Source: Methanobacteriota archaeon (GTDB lineage: Archaea; Thermoplasmatota; Thermoplasmata; RBG-16-68-12). Taken from it: 8,500 nucleotides of DNA. The stretch is from assembly GCA_005878665.1 (NCBI GenBank), contig VBLR01000069.1, positions 1 through 8,500 of the forward strand, read 5' to 3'. A model generated the notes under the pieces. It saw only the letters and a list, made by a program, of their open reading frames with translations. It ran no database searches and was not told the origin of the DNA. Shown here in pieces: positions 1 to 5,970 of this stretch (the first letter of the stretch is position 1; each line of letters opens with the position of its first letter). Position numbers and translations under genes: made by a program.

Positions 1-1
1 C

Positions 2-820
2 CTAAAGTTCCGCAAGGACGTCTACGTCGCCATCCCGAAGGGCACGACCTACCGGATCGACTTGACATCGCCGAAAGCCTGGTTCCTCCTGGTCGAGTCG
101 ATCTACCCGATCACGTTCGCGCCGCACTACTTGAACAAAGAGGGCCAAGCCACCCTGATGTCGCCGGTCGTCGAAACGGAGATCGAGACCCCAGACTTGC
201 CGCCGTTCAAGGATGCCCGCGGAGAATTCCCGATCGATGTGAAGCACGGAGGTGGGAAGATCACCCGCATCACCCTGGGCCACCACCCGTTCGATCTCGT
301 CGGATGGGAAGGCGCCCTGTACCCGTTCGTCTTCGACGTCAAGAGCCACCACGGCATCGCCCGCGAGATCCACACGGCCCCACCGATGCATCAGACGTTC
401 CAGTCCGGCAACGTTCCTCACAGCGGCTTCTCCCTCTGCTCGTTTGTCCCCGTCATGGCGGGATGGCATCCGCGCGAGGTCCCGGCTCCGTACGCGCACT
501 TCAACGTCGATTCGGACGAATTGATGTTCTTCTGCAACGCCTTCTATGGCGCCCGCGAAGGCGTCATCGAGGAAGGCTCGTTCACGTTCCACCCCGGCTC
601 CACGCCGCACAGTCCCCAGGGGAATGCCGCCCAGCGCTCGCTCGCGGCGCGCGGGAAGGTGCAGGCGCGGCTCGCGGTGATGCTCGACACGTACTTCGAG
701 AGCATGCGAATCACGAACCAGGGTTTCGCGTACCGCGATCCGGATTACGTCCTCAGCTGGTCCGAGAACATCCAGCGGGTGCAGCCCGCGGGCGAAGGCT
801 GGGAGTCGCCATCGGCATGA
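2..820 (+). CDS. hmgA: Homogentisate 1,2-dioxygenase, 5' end missing
   Basis: Iron-dependent ring-cleaving dioxygenase that opens homogentisate to maleylacetoacetate in tyrosine/phenylalanine degradation; cytoplasmic. The frame is open from base 2, so the start lies left of the window; 272 residues are visible and roughly the first 100-130 are missing. Seen: an IPKGTTYRI strand near the visible N-terminus (residues 11-19), the HHPFDLVGWEG block, a PPMHQTF segment, then the cupin core PYAHFNVDSDELMFF and FHPGSTPHSP. From family knowledge the iron ligands should be His166 and Glu173 (visible numbering; nt 497-499 and 518-520) and His203 in TPHSP. The H-x6-E spacing with NVDSDE resembles the shorter Gram-positive/archaeal form, not the human/Pseudomonas HRNxMSE form. 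The fumarylacetoacetate hydrolase gene follows after 70 bases, which fits a shared transcript and supports the assignment. An in-frame TTG at 62 is not a plausible start because conserved sequence continues upstream. Confidence 0.9.
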   Translation, partial: LKFRKDVYVAIPKGTTYRIDLTSPKAWFLLVESIYPITFAPHYLNKEGQATLMSPVVETEIETPDLPPFKDARGEFPIDVKHGGGKITRITLGHHPFDLVGWEGALYPFVFDVKSHHGIAREIHTAPPMHQTFQSGNVPHSGFSLCSFVPVMAGWHPREVPAPYAHFNVDSDELMFFCNAFYGAREGVIEEGSFTFHPGSTPHSPQGNAAQRSLAARGKVQARLAVMLDTYFESMRITNQGFAYRDPDYVLSWSENIQRVQPAGEGWESPSA

Positions 821-875
821 TGTGTGGTGAGAACATGGTGGTCGCGGCCGAGACACATTGGCTCGCCTTCCGTTT

Positions 876-884
876 GGAGAGGGG
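876..884 (+). promoter_or_regulatory. Shine-Dalgarno for fumarylacetoacetate hydrolase
   Basis: The purine run GGAGAGGGG ends six bases before the ATG at 891. It decides the start in favour of 891 over the in-frame TTG at 858, which would place this run inside the coding sequence. A ribosome-binding site here fits a gene translated from the middle of an hmgA-fah transcript. Confidence 0.65.
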
Positions 885-890
885 CGTGGC

Positions 891-1907
891 ATGAAGCTCA
901 TCCGATTTTCCACGGCCGGTGCGCCTCCTCGCTTGGGTGCCGTCCTGGGCACCTGGGACCACTGGGAACGGGTCGTGGACCTCTCCGGCGCCGACTCGGG
1001 GATCCCCCCGGACACACTCGGCTTCATCGACGCGTGCCCCGAGCTCAAAGGCGACGTGTGGGAGCGGGCCGTTCGAGTCCTCTCCGATGCGAAACAAATC
1101 GGGGCCGACTCGCCGCCGTGGGCGTTTCAGCCGGGCGATGTGCGGGTGCTCTCGCCGATCGCCCCACGCCTGCTGCGCGACTTCCTCGCATTCCGGGCCC
1201 ATGTCGCCCGGACGCGTTCCGCCGCGTGGGCCCAAATCCCGCCGGAATGGGACTGGCTGCCCGCGTATTACAACGGAAATCCGTTGAACATCGTCGGGAC
1301 GAAGGAATCCATCCCGCCGATGCGCTTCGAGACGTTCGACGGACGGACGCCTCGGCTCGTCGCCTCCGCCAAGATGGATTACGAGGCGGAGATCGGATTC
1401 GTCCTCGGTCAGGGAGGTCGGGACATCGATGCGTCGCAGGCTCCCCAGCATCTGTTCGGCGTCACGATCTTCAACGACTTTTCTGCGCGGGATCTCCAGA
1501 TGACGGCGACGAAGACTGGGATGGGCCCCTCTCCTGGCAAAGACTGGGCGAACGCCCTCGGACCATGCATCGTCACTCGCGACGAATTCGGGGAACTGCG
1601 AGACCAGTCGATCGTGGTCCGGGTCAACAACGAAGAACGGCTCCGGGATCGGTACCGCTCCCTCGTGCACGAGAACCCTTGGGTCCAGGAGGGCCAGCGA
1701 GCCCTCTGGTCGTTCCCCGAGATGCTCGAATTCCTGTCCCGGTTCCAGCCGATTCACGCCGGCGAGGTCTGGGGCAGCGGGACGATCCCCGGAGGCTGCG
1801 AGCTCGAGCGGGGCGATCGGGCCCGGTACCTCAAGCCCGGGGACCGAGTGGAGATCGAGATCGAAGGGATCGGGGTCCTCGAGAATTCGATCGCGGCGTC
1901 GGGTTGA
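891..1907 (+). CDS. fahA: Fumarylacetoacetate hydrolase
   Basis: Last step of homogentisate degradation: hydrolyses fumarylacetoacetate to fumarate and acetoacetate; cytoplasmic, metal-dependent. 338 residues from the ATG. Residues lining up with the mammalian FAH active site can be read directly. Asp97 and His104 in RDFLAFRAHV have the same 7-residue spacing as D126/H133. Glu165 and Glu167 in YEAEIG match E199/E201. Asp196, Arg200 and Gln203 in FNDFSARDLQ match D233/R237/Q240. Lys217 in PSPGKDW and Thr298 in GSGTI match K253 and T350. The C-terminal half (about 160-338) is the FAH fold; the N-terminal part is longer than in small FAH-family enzymes such as HpcE-type isomerases, which favours true FAH. 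It sits 70 bases behind hmgA on the same strand and ends 42 bases from the convergent CBS gene. Another FAH-superfamily acylpyruvase is possible but less likely given the neighbour and the full active-site set. Confidence 0.9.
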   Translation: MKLIRFSTAGAPPRLGAVLGTWDHWERVVDLSGADSGIPPDTLGFIDACPELKGDVWERAVRVLSDAKQIGADSPPWAFQPGDVRVLSPIAPRLLRDFLAFRAHVARTRSAAWAQIPPEWDWLPAYYNGNPLNIVGTKESIPPMRFETFDGRTPRLVASAKMDYEAEIGFVLGQGGRDIDASQAPQHLFGVTIFNDFSARDLQMTATKTGMGPSPGKDWANALGPCIVTRDEFGELRDQSIVVRVNNEERLRDRYRSLVHENPWVQEGQRALWSFPEMLEFLSRFQPIHAGEVWGSGTIPGGCELERGDRARYLKPGDRVEIEIEGIGVLENSIAASG

Positions 1908-1949
1908 GAAGGACCCGGGCCGTAGGCGGCCGCTCGGCGACCGATCGCA

Positions 1950-2381
1950 TCACAGGGGCGGCAGCTGGGCCCTGGCGATCTGCGCGCTGATCGAGTCGAT
2001 GTAGTCCCGCATCCGGCGGACGATCGTTTGATTGCGGATCACGCCGAGGACCCGGCCGTCCTTTTCCACCAGGACCCTCCGGATGCCCTTTTCGGCCATG
2101 ATCTCCGCGACTCGATCGATCCCTTCGCCCGCATCGACGAAGACGAGGGGCCGCGTCATCAGTTCCTCGAGGCGGACCGTGGCGGGGTCCCGCCCTGCGG
2201 CGACGACCTTCGCGAGGATGTCCCACTCCGTCACGATACCGATGGGCCGTCCCTCCGGCGATGCCACGATGACGAATCCCTGGCGGCGATCCGCCATCGA
2301 TTTCGCGGCTCCGAGAAGGGTCGTGTCGGGTCGCATTGAAAGGAACTCGGGCTCGAGGATGTCCTTCGCGAACAGGACCAT
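1950..2381 (-). CDS. Small two-CBS-domain protein
   Basis: 143 residues made almost entirely of a CBS pair (Bateman module), a fold that usually binds adenine nucleotides, S-adenosylmethionine or similar ligands and acts as a sensor. CBS1 spans about residues 8-60, with a closing GIVTEWDIL; CBS2 about 72-125, with GVIRNQTIV. There is no attached enzyme, channel or DNA-binding domain, so the output partner is unknown. Start: ATG at 2381, where CBS homology begins; the longer open frame upstream runs antisense into the transporter gene. No Shine-Dalgarno is visible, but a TATA-like CATAAA lies about 28 bases upstream. It follows the MFS gene on the same strand after 34 bases, so it may be both co-transcribed and separately transcribed. 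A role in sensing energy status or regulating the transporter is only a guess. Confidence 0.85.
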   Translation of the reverse strand: MVLFAKDILEPEFLSMRPDTTLLGAAKSMADRRQGFVIVASPEGRPIGIVTEWDILAKVVAAGRDPATVRLEELMTRPLVFVDAGEGIDRVAEIMAEKGIRRVLVEKDGRVLGVIRNQTIVRRMRDYIDSISAQIARAQLPPL

Positions 2382-2404
2382 TGGAGGAGATACCGCATCC
2401 GCGG

Positions 2405-2412
2405 CGTTTATG
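2405..2412 (-). promoter_or_regulatory. TATA-like element of the CBS gene
   Basis: On the minus strand this reads GCATAAAC-like sequence in the 34-base gap between the MFS stop and the CBS ATG. Its centre is about 28 bases before the ATG, the spacing expected of an archaeal TATA box driving a leaderless transcript. The CBS gene has no Shine-Dalgarno. Inferred from position and composition only. Confidence 0.4.
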
Positions 2413-2415
2413 CCT

Positions 2416-3843
2416 TTACTCGCCGGCAACCGTCTCCACGCGGGCCCGGCGCGGGATGGACGTCGGGATGGCCCCGACCAGGCTGATCGCCGCGATGACG
2501 GCGAAAATCTGGTGGAACGCATCCATGAAGGCGCCGACTTCGAGCTGCCCCTGGGGTACCGGGAGCCCGGCGAAGATCGCTTGCATGACGGGCAACGGCA
2601 TCCGCGACGCCATGATCGCGAACGCCAGGCCGAGGCTCACCAGGAATCCGACGTTGAATAGCGTGGACGACATGCCCGCGGCGACTCCGCGACGCACGAC
2701 GGGCACGGAGTTCATGATCGAGGCGACGTTCGGGGCGATGAACAGACCGCCTCCGATGCCCGCGAGGATCATCGGCATGACCAAGATCGAGTACGAAACC
2801 CCATACGGAAGCGTCGCGAACCAGACGTAGGACGCGGCGGAGATGAGGAGACCGCCCGTCGTGAACCCGCGGGGGCCGTACTTGTCCGAGAGGTAGCCGC
2901 TGAGGGGACCGATGCTCACGAAGGCCAGGGAGAACGGGATCAGCAGGAGCCCCGCGTTCAACGCGTCGAGGCCGAGCGCGCCCTGGAAGTAGAAGACGAG
3001 GACGAGGCCCACGGCTCCCCGAGCGGTCGACGCGAGGAGGTTGCTGAGGACCCCGGCGGAGAACGCTCTGTTCCCGAACAACGCGAGGTCCATCATCGCG
3101 GACGGCACGACCCGCTCGACGGGCACGAAGGCCACGAGGCAGGCGATGCCCGCGAGCAACATGACGAGGTCGACGGCCGCCCAGCCGGAAATGGCGCCGA
3201 GCGTGACCCCGAGGAGCGCGAGCGAGAGGCCGCCCGAGAAAAGGAGATTGCCCGCCGGATCGAGCTTCCCGCGGCCCGGACGCGCGCCGAGCTCCTTCAG
3301 CCGGAGGTACGCCCAGAGCGTGGCAAACACGCCGACCGGGACGTTGATCCAGAAGATCGATTGCCATCCCAGATACGCCGTGAGGACTCCCCCGGCCACG
3401 AGGCCGATCAGCGCGCCGCCGGTCCCCGCGACCTGATTCAGCCCGAGGGCGCGACCGCGTTCGGCCACGGGGAACGCGTCGGTCAGGATCGCCGCGCTGT
3501 TCGCGAAGAGGAGGCCCGCCCCGATTCCCTGGACGAGCCGGAACAGCACGAGGCTCTGGCCGTTCGGAGAGAGGCTGCAGAGCCCCGAGCCGATCGTGAA
3601 GACGGCGAAGCCGAGGTTGTACAGGCGGACGCGGCCGTACAGGTCGGCGAGTCGGCCGATCGTCAGGAGGAGACTCGCCGTCACCAGCACGTAGCCCAAG
3701 ATGATCCAAATGCCTTCCACGGTCGTGGTCCCGGGGAGGTCGCGAATGATCGTCGGGAGGGAGATCAGGACGATGTTCGAGTCGAGCAAGGCCATGAATG
3801 TGCCGATCGTCGTGTTGGTGAGCACGATGTACTTGTATTGCAT
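2416..3843 (-). CDS. MFS transporter, DHA2 (14-helix, EmrB/QacA-like) family
   Basis: 475-residue inner-membrane proton-coupled exporter of the drug:H+ antiporter-2 type. Seen: the TM1 signature LLDSNIVLISLP with Asp21, motif A GRLADLYGRVRLY in the loop between helices 2 and 3 (about 63-75), LFRLVQGIGAG with Arg102 in helix 4 (motif B), the glycine-rich antiporter motif C region around GTGGALIGLVAGG (about 140-152), and GWQSIFWINVPVG typical of DHA2 proteins. Hydrophobic segments continue throughout, and length matches the 14-TM group. Start: the ATG at 3843 gives the usual short N-terminus MQYKYIVLTN right before TM1. No Shine-Dalgarno is obvious; an AT-rich TATA-like block lies 34-43 bases upstream. 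It is divergent from the HPPD-like gene and followed by the CBS gene. Placement between tyrosine-catabolism genes suggests it might export aromatic acids or pathway intermediates, but DHA2 substrates cannot be read from sequence. Confidence 0.88.
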   Translation of the reverse strand: MQYKYIVLTNTTIGTFMALLDSNIVLISLPTIIRDLPGTTTVEGIWIILGYVLVTASLLLTIGRLADLYGRVRLYNLGFAVFTIGSGLCSLSPNGQSLVLFRLVQGIGAGLLFANSAAILTDAFPVAERGRALGLNQVAGTGGALIGLVAGGVLTAYLGWQSIFWINVPVGVFATLWAYLRLKELGARPGRGKLDPAGNLLFSGGLSLALLGVTLGAISGWAAVDLVMLLAGIACLVAFVPVERVVPSAMMDLALFGNRAFSAGVLSNLLASTARGAVGLVLVFYFQGALGLDALNAGLLLIPFSLAFVSIGPLSGYLSDKYGPRGFTTGGLLISAASYVWFATLPYGVSYSILVMPMILAGIGGGLFIAPNVASIMNSVPVVRRGVAAGMSSTLFNVGFLVSLGLAFAIMASRMPLPVMQAIFAGLPVPQGQLEVGAFMDAFHQIFAVIAAISLVGAIPTSIPRRARVETVAGE

Positions 3844-3876
3844 TCGCGAGCCTGAGGCGCCGCCTAGACCGTCGGG

Positions 3877-3890
3877 TATTTATTTAGTTG
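3877..3890. promoter_or_regulatory. AT-rich TATA-like block shared by divergent MFS and HPPD-like genes
   Basis: TATTTATTTAGTTG is the only strongly AT-rich stretch in the 160-base gap between the divergent genes, in otherwise GC-rich DNA. Read on the minus strand, a TATA box centred near 3881 would start MFS transcription near 3856, leaving a leader of roughly 13 bases. Read on the plus strand it would start the HPPD-like transcript near 3908, giving a leader of about 95 bases. Which direction it serves cannot be decided from sequence. Confidence 0.5.
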
Positions 3891-3907
3891 AGTCGCGGGC
3901 CGCGATC

Positions 3908-3937
3908 CGGCGAGACGCCGCGAACGCCGTCGGCGAG
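3908..3937. repeat. Symmetric CGGCGAG / CGCCG repeat cluster in the HPPD-like leader
   Basis: Two direct copies of CGGCGAG (3908-3914 and 3931-3937) enclose two copies of the complementary CGCCG (3916-3920 and 3925-3929). The first copy can pair with either CGCCG; the second CGGCG can pair only with the first CGCCG (loop of 10), because its neighbour is one base away. Alternative hairpins are therefore mutually exclusive. It lies just downstream of the AT-rich block and could be an operator or a leader structure, or GC-rich chance. Confidence 0.35.
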
Positions 3938-3994
3938 GTTCCGTGTGACCCTGTGCCACGAAAGGGTTATCGTCCCGCATTTCGATTCGCAACC

Positions 3995-4000
3995 GGTGAG
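3995..4000 (+). promoter_or_regulatory. Shine-Dalgarno of the HPPD-like gene
   Basis: GGTGAG lies three bases before the ATG at 4004 (five bases counted from GGTG), close to the archaeal GGTGAT consensus. It supports 4004 as the start over upstream in-frame codons such as a GTG near 3950. Confidence 0.55.
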
Positions 4001-4003
4001 AGA

Positions 4004-4732
4004 ATGGCCGCCCTTCCCGCGTTCCTGAAACTCAAGGTGGACCACAAGACCGTCTTGTGCCGCGACGTCAACACGTACCGCGCGCTGCGAGACTTCCTGC
4101 TCAACAGCGGATACTCGTCGGTCTACGAGACCGAGCGCGTCGGCGAGGAGAAGACGGCCATGGCAACTTTCGCATGCCTGAGTCCGCTGACCGGTGAGCG
4201 GCTCGCGGTCGTCCTCGGGATGAGCGCACCCAACGAGATCTCTCACGCTCAGGCTCCGTTTGCGTATGGCTTCGCCGGGAAACCGCAGAAAGACGCGCAG
4301 ACCTACATGCAGCACCTCGCCCTCCGAACGACCGACATCGAGAAGCTGAAATCGTACCTCGAATCGAAGGGAGCGGAGTTCTTGACGCCCATCTACAAGG
4401 ACAAAGATTCGTTCGGGCCCCTGCTCCAGTCCTTCACGCGGGAGCTCTTCGACGACGAATGGTTCTTCATCGAGTTCGTGCAGCGCGACTACGACGCCGA
4501 CAAGCTCGGCGTGGGCGGGACCCAGTTCGTCCAGAATACGGTCAAGTCGCTCTACGTATCGAAGCAAGAGGAATTCCGCGAATGGGAGAAGACGGGCAAG
4601 AAGCGGAAGTTCCTCGATGGCGTTCCGGACAAGGAACGGGAGAAGCTCCTTCGAGATATCCTGGCAAATACGGAACCGAGAGGATATGTGCAGACTGTCG
4701 CACCGATTTCGCGGCACGTCAAGCTGAATTGA
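4004..4732 (+). CDS. hpd: Minimal, single-domain 4-hydroxyphenylpyruvate dioxygenase-like protein
   Basis: Probable Fe(II) dioxygenase converting 4-hydroxyphenylpyruvate to homogentisate, the substrate of the hmgA product encoded nearby. The 242 residues match only the C-terminal catalytic half of HPPD (usual length about 350-400). Iron ligands by alignment: His14 in KVDH, His104 in MQHLALRT, Glu157 in FFIEFVQR. Gln142 and Phe144 in LLQSFT match the substrate-side Gln/Phe of plant HPPD, and the Gln-to-Glu distance of 15 is the same as Q379-E394 there. GVGGTQFVQNTVKSLY (169-184) resembles the C-terminal gating helix region. About 30 residues usually found between the second His and the LLQxFT strand are absent. 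The tail after about 195 is lysine- and arginine-rich. Upstream open frame to 3701 is antisense to the MFS gene and not protein-like. Alternatives: hydroxymandelate synthase or another VOC-fold dioxygenase; the neighbouring hmgA and fahA favour HPPD. Confidence 0.78.
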   Translation: MAALPAFLKLKVDHKTVLCRDVNTYRALRDFLLNSGYSSVYETERVGEEKTAMATFACLSPLTGERLAVVLGMSAPNEISHAQAPFAYGFAGKPQKDAQTYMQHLALRTTDIEKLKSYLESKGAEFLTPIYKDKDSFGPLLQSFTRELFDDEWFFIEFVQRDYDADKLGVGGTQFVQNTVKSLYVSKQEEFREWEKTGKKRKFLDGVPDKEREKLLRDILANTEPRGYVQTVAPISRHVKLN

Positions 4733-4790
4733 TTCCGCGTGCCTCCGGTAGGACGATAGTCTCTTCAGCCTCCCCGCACCTTACCCGGTC

Positions 4791-5261
4791 GTGCCTCGTA
4801 AGAAGATCCGAGAAGCCCGGGAGTGTCCGAGGGATTGGGCGTCTTTGAGTAAGGAGATCCGCCACACGCACCTTCGCGCCGTCGAAGTGGACGTTTGCCC
4901 AAAGTGCAAAGGAATCTTCCTGGACAAAGAGGAGATTCGCAAACTCACAGGCGACTGGAGTCTGAACAAGCTTTTGACCAAGTACGTCGGGCTTGATTCG
5001 GACAGCCAGCTCGTCTGCCCGAACTGCGGCGGCCTCATGGAAATTGAGGACGCAGGGAACGTGCGTGTCGATGCGTGCCTAGACTGCAAAGGCGTCTGGC
5101 TGGATGCCGGCGAACTGGAACGCCTCGCGGCGATGGACCCCGCCGAGTTTCGCACCCTCACCCCGGAAAAGATTGATGAGCTCCAGAAAGCCAAGGAGAT
5201 CCGGCACGAGGAACACCGTCTCGCAATCCGCGGTTTCTTCCGCGGCTTGAGGAGACCCTGA
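4791..5261 (+). CDS. Tandem TFIIB-type zinc-ribbon protein, function unknown
   Basis: 156 residues with two zf-TFIIB-like modules. Module 2 is complete: CPNC (Cys76, Cys79), VRVDACLDC (Cys96, Cys99), then GVWLDAGELERL, the family hallmark. Module 1 has CPRD (Cys12, Asp15) in place of CxxC, followed by VEVDVCPKC (Cys36, Cys39) and GIFLDKEEIRKL, so one ligand position is Asp; a CPxD form also occurs in relatives as far as I recall. The C-terminus (about 115-156) is charged and probably helical. Such proteins are common in archaea and bacteria and mostly uncharacterised; the resemblance to the TFIIB ribbon does not by itself mean transcription factor activity. Start: GTG at 4791, giving MPRKKIRE; no upstream ATG or Shine-Dalgarno is seen. 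It begins 58 bases after the HPPD-like gene on the same strand and ends 13 bases from the convergent mobA. Confidence 0.8.
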   Translation: MPRKKIREARECPRDWASLSKEIRHTHLRAVEVDVCPKCKGIFLDKEEIRKLTGDWSLNKLLTKYVGLDSDSQLVCPNCGGLMEIEDAGNVRVDACLDCKGVWLDAGELERLAAMDPAEFRTLTPEKIDELQKAKEIRHEEHRLAIRGFFRGLRRP

Positions 5262-5274
5262 ACGGCAGCACCAA

Positions 5275-5892
5275 TCACGAACTCTGTCCCGCGCTTGGCC
5301 GTTCCAATTTTGCGAGAACGTCGTCGAGGTCCGCTCGCGTGTTCACATCGAAGAAGGACGACAGATCGGGGTCCACGGCGCGAATCCGATCCGCATCGAT
5401 GAAGCGACTCCGGAGATGATCGACGAGCCCCGATGGAGAGGCCACGTTGGACTTCTGGGACCTTAGGACCCTCGCGACGGCCTGCCGCCGGTATACCGCC
5501 CGCACCGGATCGAAGACGTCGAACTTCGGCACGACGCTTTCGTAGTGTCCCAGAGATCGGAGGAAGAGCCGATAGAGTTCCGGGCGGAGGAGTGGAGCGT
5601 CGCACGGCGCGACGAGCACTCGGTCGCCCCGCGCGATATCGAATCCCCGGCGAAAGCCTTCGATGGGTCCTCGGCCGGTTTGACGATCCACGACGAACGA
5701 GGCCTCGGGGACAATCGACTGGAGGACCGGGACGATCGCGGAGACCGCCACGGATACGACAACTTCTCCGGCCAGCGGTCCGATCGCATCGACAACGCGG
5801 CGAATCATAGGCTTGCCCGCGACGTCGACGAGCGATTTCGGCTCACCGAACCGCTCAGATTCTCCGCCCGCCAGCACGAGCGCCGTGTCCAC
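5275..5892 (-). CDS. mobA: Molybdenum cofactor guanylyltransferase (MobA-like)
   Basis: Transfers GMP from GTP to molybdopterin to make the guanine dinucleotide cofactor required by DMSO-reductase-family enzymes; cytoplasmic. 205 residues from a GTG at 5892. Seen: nucleotidyltransferase loop LVLAGGESERFGEPKSL (residues 6-21, with Arg14 and Lys19), GKPMIRRVVDAI, GPIEGFRRGF (75-84, matching the GPLAGI region of MobA), VAPCDAPLL with metal-binding Asp98, and the C-terminal FFDVNTRADLDD, equivalent to the NINTPEDL ending of MobA. The GTG start is chosen because the fold begins immediately after it and a TATA-like element sits 26 bases upstream; the open frame reaches 6252 but that part is antisense to the oxidoreductase. 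It is divergent, by 78 bases, from a molybdopterin oxidoreductase that would need its product. A MocA/CTP-type or sugar nucleotidyltransferase is the main alternative. Confidence 0.82.
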   Translation of the reverse strand: MDTALVLAGGESERFGEPKSLVDVAGKPMIRRVVDAIGPLAGEVVVSVAVSAIVPVLQSIVPEASFVVDRQTGRGPIEGFRRGFDIARGDRVLVAPCDAPLLRPELYRLFLRSLGHYESVVPKFDVFDPVRAVYRRQAVARVLRSQKSNVASPSGLVDHLRSRFIDADRIRAVDPDLSSFFDVNTRADLDDVLAKLERPSAGQSS

Positions 5893-5913
5893 GGCGAGAA
5901 ATACCGCCTTGAC

Positions 5914-5921
5914 TTCTAAAG
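5914..5921 (-). promoter_or_regulatory. TATA-like element of mobA
   Basis: Minus-strand CTTTAGAA is centred about 26 bases before the GTG at 5892, the standard archaeal TATA-to-start distance for a leaderless transcript. No Shine-Dalgarno lies before this GTG. Inferred. Confidence 0.4.
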
Positions 5922-5941
5922 GAAACGCTCCGAAGGAAGAC

Positions 5942-5949
5942 AGATAAGT
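5942..5949 (+). promoter_or_regulatory. Weak TATA-like element of the molybdopterin oxidoreductase gene
   Basis: AGATAAGT is centred about 26 bases before the GTG at 5971. It is a poor TATA match, but spacing mirrors that of mobA on the other strand and no Shine-Dalgarno precedes the GTG. Confidence 0.3.
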
Positions 5950-5970
5950 CGCATTGCGCTTCCTCGAAAC

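Noticed and set aside
753..1757. 334-codon minus-strand frame opposite fahA
   Set aside because: Shadow of fahA; no recognisable fold, and the plus strand has a complete FAH active site.
1908..1949. Bidirectional terminator between convergent fahA and the CBS gene
   Set aside because: The 42-base gap is GC-rich with only weak self-complementarity and no T-tract on either strand.
2408..3709. 433-codon alternative minus-strand frame within the MFS gene
   Set aside because: It overlaps the same strand in another frame and is Arg/Pro-rich, whereas the true frame has membrane helices and all DHA2 motifs.
3701..4003. In-frame open extension of the HPPD-like gene upstream to 3701
   Set aside because: It runs antisense through the MFS N-terminus and the AT-rich promoter block, its translation does not resemble an HPPD N-terminal domain, and a Shine-Dalgarno precedes the ATG at 4004.
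5228..5245. Perfect CCGCGG-TTTCTT-CCGCGG hairpin near the end of the zinc-ribbon gene as a terminator
   Set aside because: It lies inside the coding sequence, has no following T-run, and the six-base arms are likely in GC-rich coding DNA.
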